Assembly (NCBI GenBank): GCA_958295665.1
Contig: OY282558.1
Location: 308,174,092 to 308,238,091 of the forward strand
Origin: Tipula vernalis
Taxonomy: Eukaryota; Arthropoda; Insecta; Diptera; Tipulidae
Length of the DNA stretch: 64,000 nucleotides
Reading direction: 5' to 3'
Every line of letters starts with the position of its first letter. Position 1 is the first letter of the stretch. Both the position numbers and the translations under genes were made by a program. The notes under the pieces are model-generated. The model worked only from the letters and a program-made list of their open reading frames with translations, made no database searches and was not told the origin of the DNA. Shown piece by piece: positions 13,001 to 23,376 of this stretch.

Positions 13001-14269
13001 AGATTAGGCAATAAATTAACTAAAACTCATATTTATTTTTACAAACAAAAGATGAAAGTAAAATACGCCACTCAAATTTTAAGCGACTCGGTTGCTGATG
13101 CCATAGATTTTTGCAACAAAACTTTAAAGTTAGAAAAATTCAAAAATTCTGAGGGTACATCTAATTTCATTAGAATTTGTAATAAAGCTTTCGACATCTT
13201 AAATTCTAGAAAATTGTATGACGTGGGCTATAAAAGAGCTCTTTGTAATTCTAATTTTCCAGAAATTTTAACTTTCTCACAACACGCAATCAAATATTTT
13301 TCAAATCTGAAATTCCTTAACGGAAAATTATTGGTAGAATCTCCAAATAAAACTGGATTTATAGGAATGATTTTGGGTTTGAAAAATGTAGAAATTTTAT
13401 ATTTAAAATATATTAAAAATGGTCCGCTAACTTTTTTACCTTTTTATAAATTGAATCAGGATCATGTAGAATTATTTTTTGGATCTATTAGATGTAGGCT
13501 AGGGAATAATAATAATCCCACAGTGCGTCAGTTTATAACTGCTTATCGTAGGTTATTATGCCATTGTCAAATAAGGGACGGGGGAATTGGCAATTGCTTA
13601 CCATTAGAGGAAATTCCCATTCTGCAATATAATAAAAATTCCTCAGTTAGATTTATTAATTCCACGGTACCAAATAAATTAGCCACTACTGAAGATGAAG
13701 ATGAGATAGATGACGAGGATTTAGAAAATTTAAGTAATTTGTTAGATTTAAGTGAACATTCTAGTAGTTTAAATGAATATTCAAAAAGTGTCGTAGCATA
13801 TATAGCTGGATTTGTTGTATATAGCTTACAGAAAAAATTAAAATGCGAAATTTGTATTAAATTACTTGAAAATGATGTTTGTTTGATACATGAAGGTTCG
13901 TTTTCTATGAATTCTTTTTCTCTGATAAAACAAAAATCTCGTGGAAATTTAAAAATTCCATCAGAGGAAGTTCTGAAAATTTGTATGTTCACAGAACAAG
14001 TTTTGAGAAATGCAATTTTAATAGTTGATAGTGAAATTTCTATTTTAAATAAAAAACAATTTGCCAAAATCCTAATTAATTCACAAAATTTGTGTCACAT
14101 TAAATCAGTACAGTTTCGGAATGCCACTCACTTTCATGACAATTCTCTGAGTAGGGCTGTTATTGAAAAATATTTAAATATTCGGTATTTTTATATGTCT
14201 TCTAAGTCGAAAATTCAAATATCACTAAGAAATCATCTTACTAGAATGGCCATATTTAAAAATATTTAA
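10012..14269 (+). CDS. P-element/THAP9-like transposase, five exons, frame open throughout
   Basis: Exons by frame and GT-AG sites: 10012-10079, 11349-11517, 11596-11760, 11829-12564 and 12624-14269, giving 927 residues, close to THAP9 size. Exons 1-2 form a THAP zinc finger: C-x4-C (CIVSKC), LPKN, KKW, then CSSHF. A basic, coiled-coil-like stretch lies in exon 4. The catalytic part starts at FALNLNFYSPKAYNYVR and includes LVFDEMSIK, GITFDGCATN, DPVHMIKLLRN and NQDHVELFFGSIRCRLG, the last carrying the usual acidic residue of the third catalytic block. P transposases bind subterminal DNA through THAP and cut and paste with GTP as cofactor. No stop or frameshift is visible, unlike the host gene around it, so this is the youngest layer here and possibly functional. 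Confidence 0.85.
10583..11026. mobile_element. MITE in the first intron of the P transposase gene
   Basis: A 444-bp non-coding element with inverted ends: GGTGCGTTTTTTAAGCAATT at 10583 pairs with the reverse complement of the sequence ending CGCACC at 11026. The similarity continues inward through TACAACGAAAA. No clear target duplication. Superfamily unknown. Confidence 0.6.
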
Positions 14270-14585
14270 ATTCTACCTTACTTGTGCAAGTAGCATCATG
14301 TATTAGAATAATTTAAATAGATATAGATAATAATTTATAAGTTTTCTAAATAAATAGTTTCATTTATTACTAAATAAATAATAATTACACAATAAAAATA
14401 AATAAAAACCCAAACAATATGTTCAAATTATTTCTCTATGAAAATTGATACCCCTCCTTTTTAATATATTTTCTACGTCTTTTGATCACCTACAACGCAT
14501 ACAACGCTTCACCTTTATTTTGACTGATTTATAGTACGAAAATATTTATCTACGTGATCTATCCTTTTATATTCTTATATCGATG
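14270..14585. other. 3' region of the P element
   Basis: AT-rich, non-coding. Contains AATAAA-like signals around 14348-14400 and the right copy of the subterminal TTCGTACTA inverted repeat (about 14533-14541 on the minus strand). Confidence 0.5.
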
Positions 14586-15204
14586 GGCCAACTACCCGAA
14601 CCCACGGAAATTTTATTATTTTTCGGATGGAGCTGTTTCGCAGTTCAAGAACAAAAAAAACTTTAACAACGTCAACTATCACTATGAAGATTTTAATATT
14701 GATTGTGAATGGAATTTTTTCGCTACAAGCCACGGAAACGGACCATCAGATGGTGTTGGAGGTACCATTAAGAGGGAAGCTAGAGCAGCTTTTATAAGAA
14801 GTGTTGGTGAAAGCCTAATTAATACACCGAGAGAGTTTTATGAATGGTGTAAATACAAAAGTAACATAAAATCTATACATTTCGAATATGTTACTAAATC
14901 GGAATTTGCAAAAACCAAAAAGAAGTTAGCCGAACGATTTTCTGGGCTTAGTACTATAAAGCAGACATGTCAAATGCACCAAGTAATGCCAAACGATGAT
15001 AAAAATTTTATTAAAACCAAAATGTTCTCAAATAGTGATATCATACATCTAAGTTCAGTTTAAAAATAAAACGTTTATATTGAATATAATTTTTATATAT
15101 TTACTTAAACCAATTTTTTATTTTCGTTGTCCATCTTCAAATGTATATTCTCTGAAAAGATTGAACATTCTCCTATTGGTTTTGAAAATATCAAAATAAT
15201 TGAA

Positions 15205-16001
15205 TTTTATTGGTAATATTAGTGTATTAGTCATCTTAAAAGTCACAAACAATTACTTATTTCATTATATTGTCTCATTTTATAGTTTAGTTTTAGTGTG
15301 AAAAACTAGTCGAAACGTTAATTTAAAGTTTGTAACTATGAACCGGATGATCGTCAGCCTTATCAATTTACAAAGTGGCGCTTTTATTAAAGGCTAGTTT
15401 ACTATCTAACAACTTTTACCACCAACCATCACATATTTTGACAATTTCACTTATTGTACACAACTTTTATATAAGAAAAATTGTAAAAAAAACTCATTTT
15501 TCAAATTTAAAGCCTTGTAGCGACCAAAATAGGCACTGTCCATTCACAAATTTACACTTGTTGAAATGGCTGAACCTTTCCCTTTCCGATGGTATATCAA
15601 ACTTTTTTATGGAGTGTTAGCTGCGCCCTCTACAGGTGAAAATAATTGGCAATATTTGTTGTATTATAACTGCTTCACTAACGGCACTTTTACAAAACAA
15701 ATAATTGATTAATTTAGAATGGTTCAATGCCTTTCTATAATAGTGTTGTTCTTATTAATGAGTAATACAGAACTCAAAATAAAACAATTTTACGTGACCA
15801 CTAAAAAAAAAAATCCCGAAAATGTAAAAACGTCACCATTTCAAAACCGTATAACGGGTCAACCGAAGGTCATATAACATAACAAAAAAATAGGTACTCA
15901 ATCATTTTTAATAAGGAACACGACAAAAATAAAAAAAAAGAAATCGCTGAGGTCGATTTCGAAAAGTGCAAAAAAAATGCTGAAATATAATGGAAACAGT
16001 C
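15205..16001 (-). repeat. Right long terminal inverted repeat of the 10.4-kb element
   Basis: Reverse complement of 5591-6366 with scattered substitutions and one indel of about 30 bases. The outer edge reads TGGAAACAGTC before the TA tract at 16002. Confidence 0.88.
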
Positions 16002-16014
16002 ATATATATATATA

Positions 16015-16076
<62 letters not shown>

Positions 16077-16080
16077 TGTA
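16002..16080. repeat. (TA)n microsatellite at the right edge of the 10.4-kb element
   Basis: Nearly perfect TA dinucleotide tract with one TTTA interruption. It replaces the missing first exon side of the Harbinger Myb gene that follows. Confidence 0.9.
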
Positions 16081-16665
16081 TATAATATTATACATTTAAT
16101 TTTTATAGGGAAATACGAAGAACGGATGAATCTAATAAAAACTAGAATTAAATATAATAGTTTATTTACTTCAAAAAATGCCAATATTAGCGCCGGCTGG
16201 AGGTAATATAAAATTGAAATTATTAATTATAGTATTATTATTGTATTTCATATTGTCATTACAGGAAGGTAGCTGCTGAATGTGGTAAAAATTTGGGCCC
16301 GGGAAAATCGTTTATACACTGCAAACAGCAATGGTGTGGGTTAATGAAAAAATATAAGGGCTGTGGACCAATACTCGGGTAAATGCCACTTTTACCTCAA
16401 TTTTAACAGTGTATTGAGTAAATTGAAATACTGTACTAAAAAGCTGGGTAAAACACGATAGAATTGAGTAATTGAGTTGTCATTGCTGTTTGTTTGACGT
16501 TTTTGTTTTATAATGCAATAAGTTTCCAAATGTGTAAGTATACAAAATTAAAATAGTTTTTATGTAATTTACATTTATTTATATTTACATTTATTTATGG
16601 GAAAATTAGACAAAATAATTGTTAATAAATTTGTTATTATTGTTGCAGGATACAAGAGCTGTGAA

Positions 16666-17494
16666 ATGAATTTAACTACGAAAAAAAAATACTCTGAGAG
16701 ATGTAAGTTTTAATAATCTTTTCATAACTAATTTTTATTCGCATATATATATACATATATTTTATTATAGGGACTATCGAGGAAGAAAGAAAACTAATCC
16801 AAACCAGAATACTCTACGATTCGGATTTCCAGTCAACCCACACCATTCCCAGGCAATGTTGGGAGTAAGTATACAGTTAATATGACTGTTTTCTTTTTAA
16901 TAATTCGTATGTAATGTCCGTCCTTATAGAAAAATTACAAAAGAAGCGGGGCTGTCAAAATCTTTGAAAAATGTCACACAGAAGTGGCAAAACCTGTTAA
17001 AGAAATATAAGGTAATACTAATTTGTGAGATTATAGAAATTTTATAATTCATTGTTTTGTTCTTGTTACAGAAAATGATTCAACCTCAGTCCGGTGTATC
17101 CACGGAAGGCGGGAAAATACTGCCCACACAGTGGGAGCTCTTTGATGAGTTGCATGATTTTTTAAAATCAAAACACGGACTGCATCCAACGTATCTAATT
17201 GATGCAGAACTAACGAATGATGATTTTGACGAGCCATCCACTTCGAGTGCCTCATCAAGATCATTCAGCTGTGTGCGCAGTATTTCCCCGTCCGATGTAA
17301 TTGACACATCAGACGAAAATACGACATCTACTCCTGCAAAAAAACCACGGAGAGGACGACCCACCGAGGTTTTGATTGGCCATTTATCCGAAACGGCTCA
17401 AGACGTAGGGAAAAGCGTGAGGAACATAGAAAAATTGGTGACATTCATCACAAAAAAAATGTTCCCAGAAGGGGATTTTCCAGATTTGGAATAA
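16666..17494 (+). CDS. Myb/SANT-like DNA-binding protein of nested Harbinger
   Basis: Four exons, 16666-16702, 16771-16864, 16930-17011 and 17072-17494, give 211 residues with no break. Residues about 10-70 form the trihelix domain (WTIEEERKLIQTRI, CWEKITKEAG, VTQKWQNLLKKYK). A Ser/acid-rich linker follows, then a basic AT-hook-like KKPRRGRPTE and a C-terminal amphipathic helix. It is the accessory partner of the transposase gene on the opposite strand just downstream; together they would mobilise the element. The start is the first ATG, just before the domain. Confidence 0.85.
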
Positions 17495-17635
17495 TTAACT
17501 GAAATGTAATTTTTTATACAATTAATGATGAAATGAATTAGTACATATTATTTAGTTTTAATTAATATTTATTTTTTATTGTTATGAAATGGTAAATAAA
17601 TGGATTCCAAAATGTTAATTTGAATAATTTTTAAT

Positions 17636-18899
17636 TTACATTTGCATGCTTAAATTGTCCCGAAATTGAATCGCATCTGCGTAATCTCTGACGTTTGGCT
17701 CATATTCGTTATTAATTACCTCTATGTTTTCCAAATTTACCAAATCGTCTGCCGAAACACAAATATTGTGCATTACACAGCATGCACAAACAACTTGCAC
17801 ACATCTTTTAATTTCCAGCTCCAATGTTTTAAAAAAAATTGCCCGCCACCTGGTTTTCAGCATCCCAAAAGTTTGCTCGATTGTGATACGAGCTTTTGAA
17901 TGCGCATGATTAAATCGTGTTTCTCTTTCAGTTAGCACCGAACCCTTGTATGGCGTTAAAATTGCGATGGGGTGCATCATGCACTTATAGCCTGCATCAC
18001 CCAATAGAAAATAACCATCCGGGGGAAAGGTCGCATTTCTATATAGGCTACTATTTATTAGCACACGCTGGTCGTGTACGGAGCCCGGGTATCCGACACA
18101 CATGCTAATGATCTTATAATTTGGGTCGCAAACCGCTTGCATTTGAATTGAATAATCCATTTTCCGGTTAATGTATTGGTCTTTCTGGTTAGGGGGGCAT
18201 TTAACCTTAATGTGGCAACCATCAATTGCACCCACTGCTTTATTAAAGATACTAGACCGTGCCTTAAATAGAAAAAAATTAACATTAACATTAAATTATG
18301 GTTCTAGCGTACTGTAATACTTTCCTTATTTGCGAATTTGTCTCCAATATCATCCAATGCCGAAATTGGTGGAAGCTTTTGAACCACTGTGGATGATAAT
18401 TTTTCAAATATTTTTAAATATTTATGAATTATATTTTTTACTGTGGCTTTCGGCATTATCATCGCCTTCGACACCACACGGTAGCTGGTCCCGCATCCTA
18501 ACCAAAACAAAAATACAATAACTTCCACATCTGTGCTCCAACCGTGAGTCTTCAGAGGGATTAATTGAACTATATTTCTGAAAGATGCGGGAGTAACTCG
18601 AATATTTGCTTTGGTCTCCGCGAAATCTCCACTCAATATGTTAACAATAATGGGTGGCTTGTGGTTTATACAGTAACTGATTCTTGTCTAAAAATTAAAA
18701 TAAATTGTAGGTTAAATTATGAAGAATATGACAATCTCATTACCTCTCGTGATTGGTATAACTCTTTAAGAATTTCTTCTTGAAGAATTAAATATTTCTT
18801 TGCCAATTTGGCAACCTCACCACACAATACAATAATCATTGCTATTTGATTCCTGTCTTCCACGTCATTGGCAAATTCAAAGCGATTATTTAATTCCAT
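17636..18899 (-). CDS. HARBI1-like DDE transposase of nested Harbinger
   Basis: Three exons on the minus strand, 18744-18899, 18313-18687 and 17636-18262, give 385 residues in an open frame. A helical N-terminal half with a helix-turn-helix-like part (GCGTSYRVVSKAMIMPKATV) is followed by the DDE domain: VGAIDGCHIKVKCP, YPGSVHDQRVL, LLGDAGYKC and SKARITIEQTFGMLKTRWR. These give the Asp-Asp-Glu triad of PIF/Harbinger nucleases, related to HARBI1. It cuts at the element's ends and favours 3-bp targets. Convergent with the Myb gene, about 140 bp apart. No lesion is visible. Confidence 0.9.
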
Positions 18900-19712
18900 T
18901 TTAACAAACAAAAAAAAATTAACACGCAAGAAATATAATTTTTTATTTTATGTCAAAGCTTTGACGTTTATTTGGTACCAATATACCAGCGAATTCGACC
19001 CTTCAAGCATATAAATTTTGCCCTTAAAACCATTTGTGACAAATATATTTACTAGAGAATTGACACGGTACATGAGGTAAATTTGTTCTAAAACTGTAAT
19101 TTACTGTACTAAACGATTTACCCGAGTATTGGTCCACAGCCAAGGTTAGAGATTTATTTTTATGTAGTACAATAATATAATCAAATTTAATTTACAGAGC
19201 TTTTTTAAAATTAATACTGGGGACGGAGCTGGAGACGAAGCGCCACTCGATAAGGAAATTAAAGAAGATTGGCCATATTTCCAGATTATACACGAGTACG
19301 CCAGCGAGAAAGATAACTACCATCCTCCATATTTAGTCGCTAATAGCAGTGGCGTTCTATTAAATGCGACTATGGAGACAGATAATGCTGAATTAGAACT
19401 GACGAGTTCTATAATAGAGTCACCAACACGATATAGCAGGGCGAAAACTACTAGTATTTCCTCATCGTCTTCAGGACATTCTAATGCTTCCACATCAGCC
19501 AGTCAATCGACCACGGCCACTTTGTTACATGACAAATATTTAGAGAATTGCGAGAGGCGCGATAAGCGGATGGAAAAAAAAGTAAATAATTTACTATGCG
19601 TATTTGGCCAGATGGTTAAGCACGATTATCCGAATATAAATGTGGACTCATTATTAATTTCATCGGAAACGGGATCCGATTCAGAATAAACGATACGTAA
19701 TATGAAGAACAC

Positions 19713-19857
19713 CCCTACTATGATTCAAGAGTCGTTCGACAATCGACACGACTCTGTAGTGCGTTTTCCTTTTTTTAATTTGATAAAAACAATGTGAAAA
19801 AGGAAAAGGCAACACAGAGTCGTGTCGATTGTCGATTGAATCGACAATCATAATAGG
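19713..19857. mobile_element. 145-bp fold-back MITE
   Basis: The two halves are inverted copies (about 60 bp each) around a short AT-rich centre: CCCTACTATGATT... at 19713 and ...AATCATAATAGGG at 19857. Shared core: CGACAATCGACACGACTCTG. Non-coding; lies between the stop of the outer Myb gene and the outer DDE gene. No clear target duplication. Confidence 0.7.
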
Positions 19858-20020
19858 GCTGTAGTATAAAATGAAAAATGAAAATGAATTAAATTTTTTA
19901 TTATAATTTACTAATATGAAGAAGAGTATAATATGAAATTCAACAAAATTAATAAAATTTTTTATTATAATTTAGTACATGACAAAAAATTCTTTTAATT
20001 TTTTTTTTTTTTTTTTTGCA

Positions 20021-21279
20021 TTACAATTCATTTAAAAGAGAATTACGAAACTCAATTGCTTCCACAGAATCTCTTTCACTCGTAATATTTCGGTCTTCCG
20101 TAATAATATTTTGATCATTTACCAACTCTACTTCGGAAGCTGGTCCAATATCTCCTCCAGTCATACAAATGTTGTGCAAAACACAAGCAGCAAACACCGT
20201 TTTGATGCAATTTTCTATTTTTACCTCCAGTGCTTTATTAAAAATGTTTCGCCATCTCATTTTCAAAATGCCAAAAGCACATTCTACCACATTACGAGCC
20301 CTGCTGTGGGCTGTGTTAAAAATTTGTTGATTTCCCACCGCGTTTTTAAAGGGTGTTATAACCGCCACGGGACTCAATTGACAGGGATACCCACTGTCAC
20401 CTAATAAATAACAATTATTGTTGGTATAATTATTATTTTGATACAAAGGGCTATTTTTGAAAACCCTCGTATCATGTACGGAGCCCGGGAATCCTATAAA
20501 TACATCATTAAATATGTGACTGCTGTTTACTACTGCTTGGCATTGAATTGAATAAAAACTTTTATAGTTTAAATATTCGTCATGTTTATTAACTGGACAT
20601 TTAATCCTTACATGACACCCGTCAATAGCACCGATAGCCTTACTGAAAATACCAGTTTTAGATCTAGTACAAAATTTAGCTCCAATTTCTTCACGTTCTT
20701 CATACGATGGTGGTTTGATAAGATGGCGCATATGATGCACAAAATATTCCAACATCTTATGGATGATCGATTTTACAGTGAAACTATATTGAAATAAAAA
20801 TGGAATATATTTGTTTATATATTATATATTAATAAAAACGAAATTGATTTATATACTTACGGACTGATACCAACAAAACCACCAGCTACTCGGTAACTAC
20901 ACCCTGCAGCCATCCAGTATAAAAATACAATTAGTTCATACTCCTTTATCCAGCCGTGTTGTTTATCTGGTATTAGTTCTAAACATTTTTTAAAACTGCC
21001 GGCAGTTATACGTAGATGTTTCTGCGTTATAATTGTATTGCCGTTTAAAATTGCAGTTACATCATCAGATATATACCGCTGTCTACAGTATTCCAAAGGC
21101 TAAAATATAAAAAATATGTGTTATCAAATAAAAAGTATTAACGTATTATTATAATATATATGTACTTCTCTGAATTTTCTCCTATATCTCCGAACTACTG
21201 CATCATTATTGTTATATTTGGTATAAATTAACAAAATTTGTAATAAAATTGGCGTATATTTCCTAGATATTCGCTTCAT
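20021..21279 (-). CDS. HARBI1-like DDE transposase of outer Harbinger
   Basis: Three exons on the minus strand, 21166-21279, 20861-21099 and 20021-20783, join into 371 residues without a stop. Motifs in order: GWIKEYELIVFLYWMAAGCS, IGAIDGCHVRIKCPVN, GFPGSVHDTRVF, LLGDSGYPCQ and SRARNVVECAFGILKMRWRN, the DDE core of PIF/Harbinger transposases. The frame is intact even though the partner Myb gene has lost exon 1. The element may thus have been mobile until the rearrangement at the TA tract. It is clearly a different subfamily from the nested copy. Confidence 0.88.
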
Positions 21280-21418
21280 TTTGTTAAATCTCAGAAGCTG
21301 TCAAAATTTAAACTAATTCACTCGGCAACTTGATTTTTTTTGTTAAAATATTTCACCTCAATAATTTTTTTTCACCTAAATTTTTAACAAAATATTTTTA
21401 ACACATTCACTAACAGCC

Positions 21419-21660
21419 TTAAAACGAATTTGATTTAACACGAGTTAAAACGAATTTGATTTAACACGAGTTAAAACGAATTTGATTTAACACGAGTTAA
21501 AACGAATTTGATTTAACACGAGTTAAAACGAATTTGATTTAACACGAGTTAAAACGAATTTGATTTAACACGAGTTAAAACGAATTTGATTTAACACGAG
21601 TTAAAACGAATTTGATTTAACACGAGTTAAAACGAATTTGATTTAACACGAGTTAAAACG
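21419..21660. repeat. 26-bp tandem repeat, nine full copies
   Basis: The unit AAAACGAATTTGATTTAACACGAGTT (26 bp; first half AAAACGAATTTGA, second half TTTAACACGAGTT) is repeated nine times without visible change, with a tenth partial copy. It resembles the AACG/TTTAAC-type terminal sequences of pogo/Tigger elements and stands upstream of a Tigger transposase. It may therefore be an expanded subterminal repeat of that element. Confidence 0.9.
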
Positions 21661-21963
21661 ATTTTTTTTTCTCTTTTTACACGAATTGTTTTGTTTTAAC
21701 ACGATTTTCAAAATACAAAACGATTTTTTTTTTGTATTCCATGAATTTTTTTTTCTGAATTTTTTTTCATATGAATTTTTTCTTTGTTTTTACGCAATTT
21801 AGTTTGATTTTGAGAATTGGAAAGAAAGAATGTTTAAAAGTTTTAAATAAAATAAAGTTAGTTCTGGTATAGTTTCATTAACTCAACAACAGGTACGTTT
21901 TAAATGATTTTTAAATCTTTGCATTATTATTCATACGTAAAATATTTTGGTAGCCTTAACACA
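21661..21963. other. AT-rich leader between tandem array and Tigger gene
   Basis: About 300 bp with T-rich runs and degenerate copies of the ACGAATTTG/ACACGA motif (21660-21780). No gene seen; presumed 5' region of the Tigger element. Confidence 0.5.
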
Positions 21964-23374
21964 ATGTCGCATAATTCACCTGTAGTAAAAACGAAGAGGA
22001 AGGCGATCAGTTTAGATACTAAAATTAAAATTTTAGATCAACTAGCAACAGGACAAGGTGCAACGGCTGTAGGAAAGAATTTTGGTATTCATGAAGCTAG
22101 CATAAGAACGATTAAGAAAAATGAAACTGCGATTAGAAATTCCGTAAGTTCTGGAACAAAAATAAGTGCTAAATCAACATCATATATAAGAGATGTTGTT
22201 AAAGAGAAGATGGAAAAAGCTTTGGTAATGTGGATTGAAGATAAATCACAAAAAAGAATATCAGTAGACGGAATTACTATCAAGCAAACAGCATTAAGAA
22301 TCTATAAACGTATTAAAGAAGTTGAGCCAGGCACTTCATTTCAGTCAAACCAACCTGAATTTTCTGCAAGTACAGGTTGGATGACGGGTTTTCTTAAGCG
22401 ACATGCTCTCCACAATATAAAAATTAAGGGAGAAACTGCGTCTGCAGATGAGTTGGCTGCAAAAGAATTTCCTCAAAAACTTAAACAAATTATTGAAGAT
22501 GGGGGATACACCCCCGATCAAGTTTGAAATGTAGATGAAAGTGGCCTTTTTTGGAAAAAAAATGCCTAGCAGAATTTATGTTGCCAAATCGCAGAAAACT
22601 GCGGGTGGTTTTAAGGTAGCAAAAGACCGTGTAACATTGATGTTTTGTTCCAATGCTTCAGGAGACCGTATGTTAAAACCACTGTTAGTGAATCGTGCCT
22701 TAAGACCACGCTCGATGAAAGGTGTAGATTACAATAAATTGCCAATTCACTGGATGGCAAACAAAAAGGCCTGGGTGACCAGTGCAATCTTTACAGAATG
22801 GTTTCAGAAATATTTCATCCCAGAAGTTAGACGCTACATGAATGCAAAATGTCTAGAAGTTCTTTTAATTCTAGACAACGCACCTGGCCATCTAATCTTG
22901 GAGCACCCAAATGTGCAATTTTGTTTTCTTCCGCCTAATACTACATCCCTTATACAACCACTAGACCAAGGGATAATTGCTACTTTCAAAACGTACTACA
23001 TAAAACGTTCATTCCAATACGTGTTATATAAACTAGATCATAATGAAGATTTATTAACAGTGATTGATGTATGGAAAAAGTTTTCTATTATGGACTGCAT
23101 TAATCAAGTTAAGTTAGCGTTAGCTGAGTTAAAGCCATCAACCTTGAACTCATGCTGGAAAAATATTTGGCCAGAATGCGTCAAAAGCAAAGATCATGAT
23201 CATGCCATCAATAATAACGCTGCTTTTACTGATATCACAACAATGGCACATACAATTGGTGGAGATGGATTCGATGATCTATCATTTGCCGATATAGAGG
23301 AATTGTTAGTGGATAAAAGCTTTGGTGAAGATGAACTTATAGACCTCACTCTTGAGACTCATAAAATAGAATAG
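21964..23374 (+). pseudogene. pogo/Tigger (Jerky-like) transposase with a stop and a frameshift
   Basis: N-terminal pipsqueak/CENP-B helix-turn-helix (KIKILDQLATGQGATAVGKN, about residues 17-36) and a second CENP-B-type domain (STGWMTGFLKRHALH). A DDE domain follows with NVDESGLFWK, LLILDNAPGH, FLPPNTTSLIQPLDQGIIA and the Lys/Asp-rich C-terminus; the three Asp of the DDxD triad are present. The enzyme family cuts and pastes at TA targets. Two lesions: a TGA at 22525 where an aromatic residue is expected before NVDE, and a 1-base loss in the A run near 22556-22563. The normal stop is at 23372. No right terminal repeat follows; instead P transposase sequence begins immediately. Confidence 0.85.
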
Positions 23375-23376
23375 TG

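Larger units (their letters stand above)
9703..14585 (+). mobile_element. P-superfamily DNA transposon nested in the 10.4-kb element
   Basis: The host reading frame (...FLRTDGAN / YPNPRKFYYFSDG...) is interrupted exactly here. The 8-bp sequence GGCCAACT occurs at 9695-9702 and again at 14586-14593, the target-duplication length of P elements. Both ends start CA when read inwards, but longer terminal repeats are poor. A subterminal inverted pair TTCGTACTA lies 45-47 bp in from each end, matching the subterminal repeats known in P elements. The body carries a complete-looking THAP transposase gene and a MITE in its first intron. Confidence 0.85.
6771..15063 (+). pseudogene. Transposase-like gene of the 10.4-kb element, frameshifted and split by a P element
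   Basis: Read on the + strand with an intron at about 7402-8650. The N-terminus is Cys-rich (MVNPKCCNPFN at 6771; CDRCYIKV at about 6910). A helix-turn-helix-like stretch follows (LLTLIPDNWSAVKIMTEFGA, about 7292), then SVRNADG, FAELRPKECVLAGKAGTHNV (about 8917), IMDFSEN (about 9458) and TDGAN (about 9688). The reading frame resumes at 14594 with YYFSDGAVSQFKNKKNF, FFATSHGNGPSDGVGG and a stop at 15061. Three separated acidic motifs (DFSEN, FSDG, SDGVGG) look like an RNase H-fold DDD triad. Lesions: frameshifts near 6868, 8905 and 9385, a stop replacing the residue after DFSEN (about 9477), and the P insertion. I recognise similar uncharacterised proteins in other animals but no named family. 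Confidence 0.65.
5591..16001. mobile_element. 10.4-kb long-inverted-repeat DNA transposon of unrecognised superfamily
   Basis: The two ends, 5591-6366 and 15205-16001, are inverted copies of each other, both starting GACTGTTTCCATTATATTTC at the outer edge. Between them lies one degraded multi-exon gene (6771-9694 joined to 14594-15063) with transposase-like motifs, and inside that gene a complete P-type element. Without the P element it would be about 5.5 kb. Both outer edges abut TA repeats, but the sequences beyond them differ (gypsy pol left, Harbinger exon right). The target duplication therefore cannot be read beyond the TA tract. Confidence 0.8.
16359..19141. mobile_element. Complete nested PIF/Harbinger element
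   Basis: Perfect terminal inverted repeats of about 26 bp, beginning GGCTGTGGACCAATACTCGG at 16359 and ending with its complement at 19141. A 3-bp duplication AAG flanks it (16356-16358 and 19142-19144). It contains a Myb-like gene (+) and a DDE transposase gene (-), both with open spliced frames. Confidence 0.92.
16109..19689 (+). pseudogene. Myb/SANT-like accessory protein of outer Harbinger, lacking exon 1 and split by a second Harbinger
   Basis: Exons 16109-16202, 16265-16358 and 19198-19689. The first two encode a Myb/SANT-like trihelix (RMNLIKTRIKY, WRKVAAECGKN, WCGLMKKYK). The last has an acidic and Ser-rich linker (SISSSSSGHSNAS) and a helical tail. Such proteins partner the Harbinger transposase, carry it into the nucleus and bind element ends. 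Compared with the homologue at 16666-17494, the first exon is absent because the sequence to the left is a TA tract. The inner Harbinger sits directly after the AAG that ends the second exon here, so the normal donor now lies 2.8 kb downstream. Confidence 0.7.
16081..21418. mobile_element. Outer PIF/Harbinger element, 5'-truncated
   Basis: Typical two-gene Harbinger layout: a Myb/SANT-like gene on + (16109-19689, missing its first exon) and a DDE transposase on - (20021-21279). The left terminus is lost at the TA tract. The right terminus lies between 21280 and the 26-bp array at 21419 but I cannot place it exactly. A second Harbinger element (16359-19141) is inserted in it. Confidence 0.7.

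Noticed and set aside
15870..16184. Minus-strand frame of 104 codons
   Set aside because: Spans the inverted repeat and TA tract; Tyr-Ile rich artefact.
21419..21660. Possible CRISPR-like array
   Set aside because: Units are contiguous with no spacers, and the window is clearly eukaryotic.
22525..22527. TGA in the Tigger gene as a recoded codon
   Set aside because: A nearby frameshift in the A run shows ordinary decay, so recoding is unnecessary.
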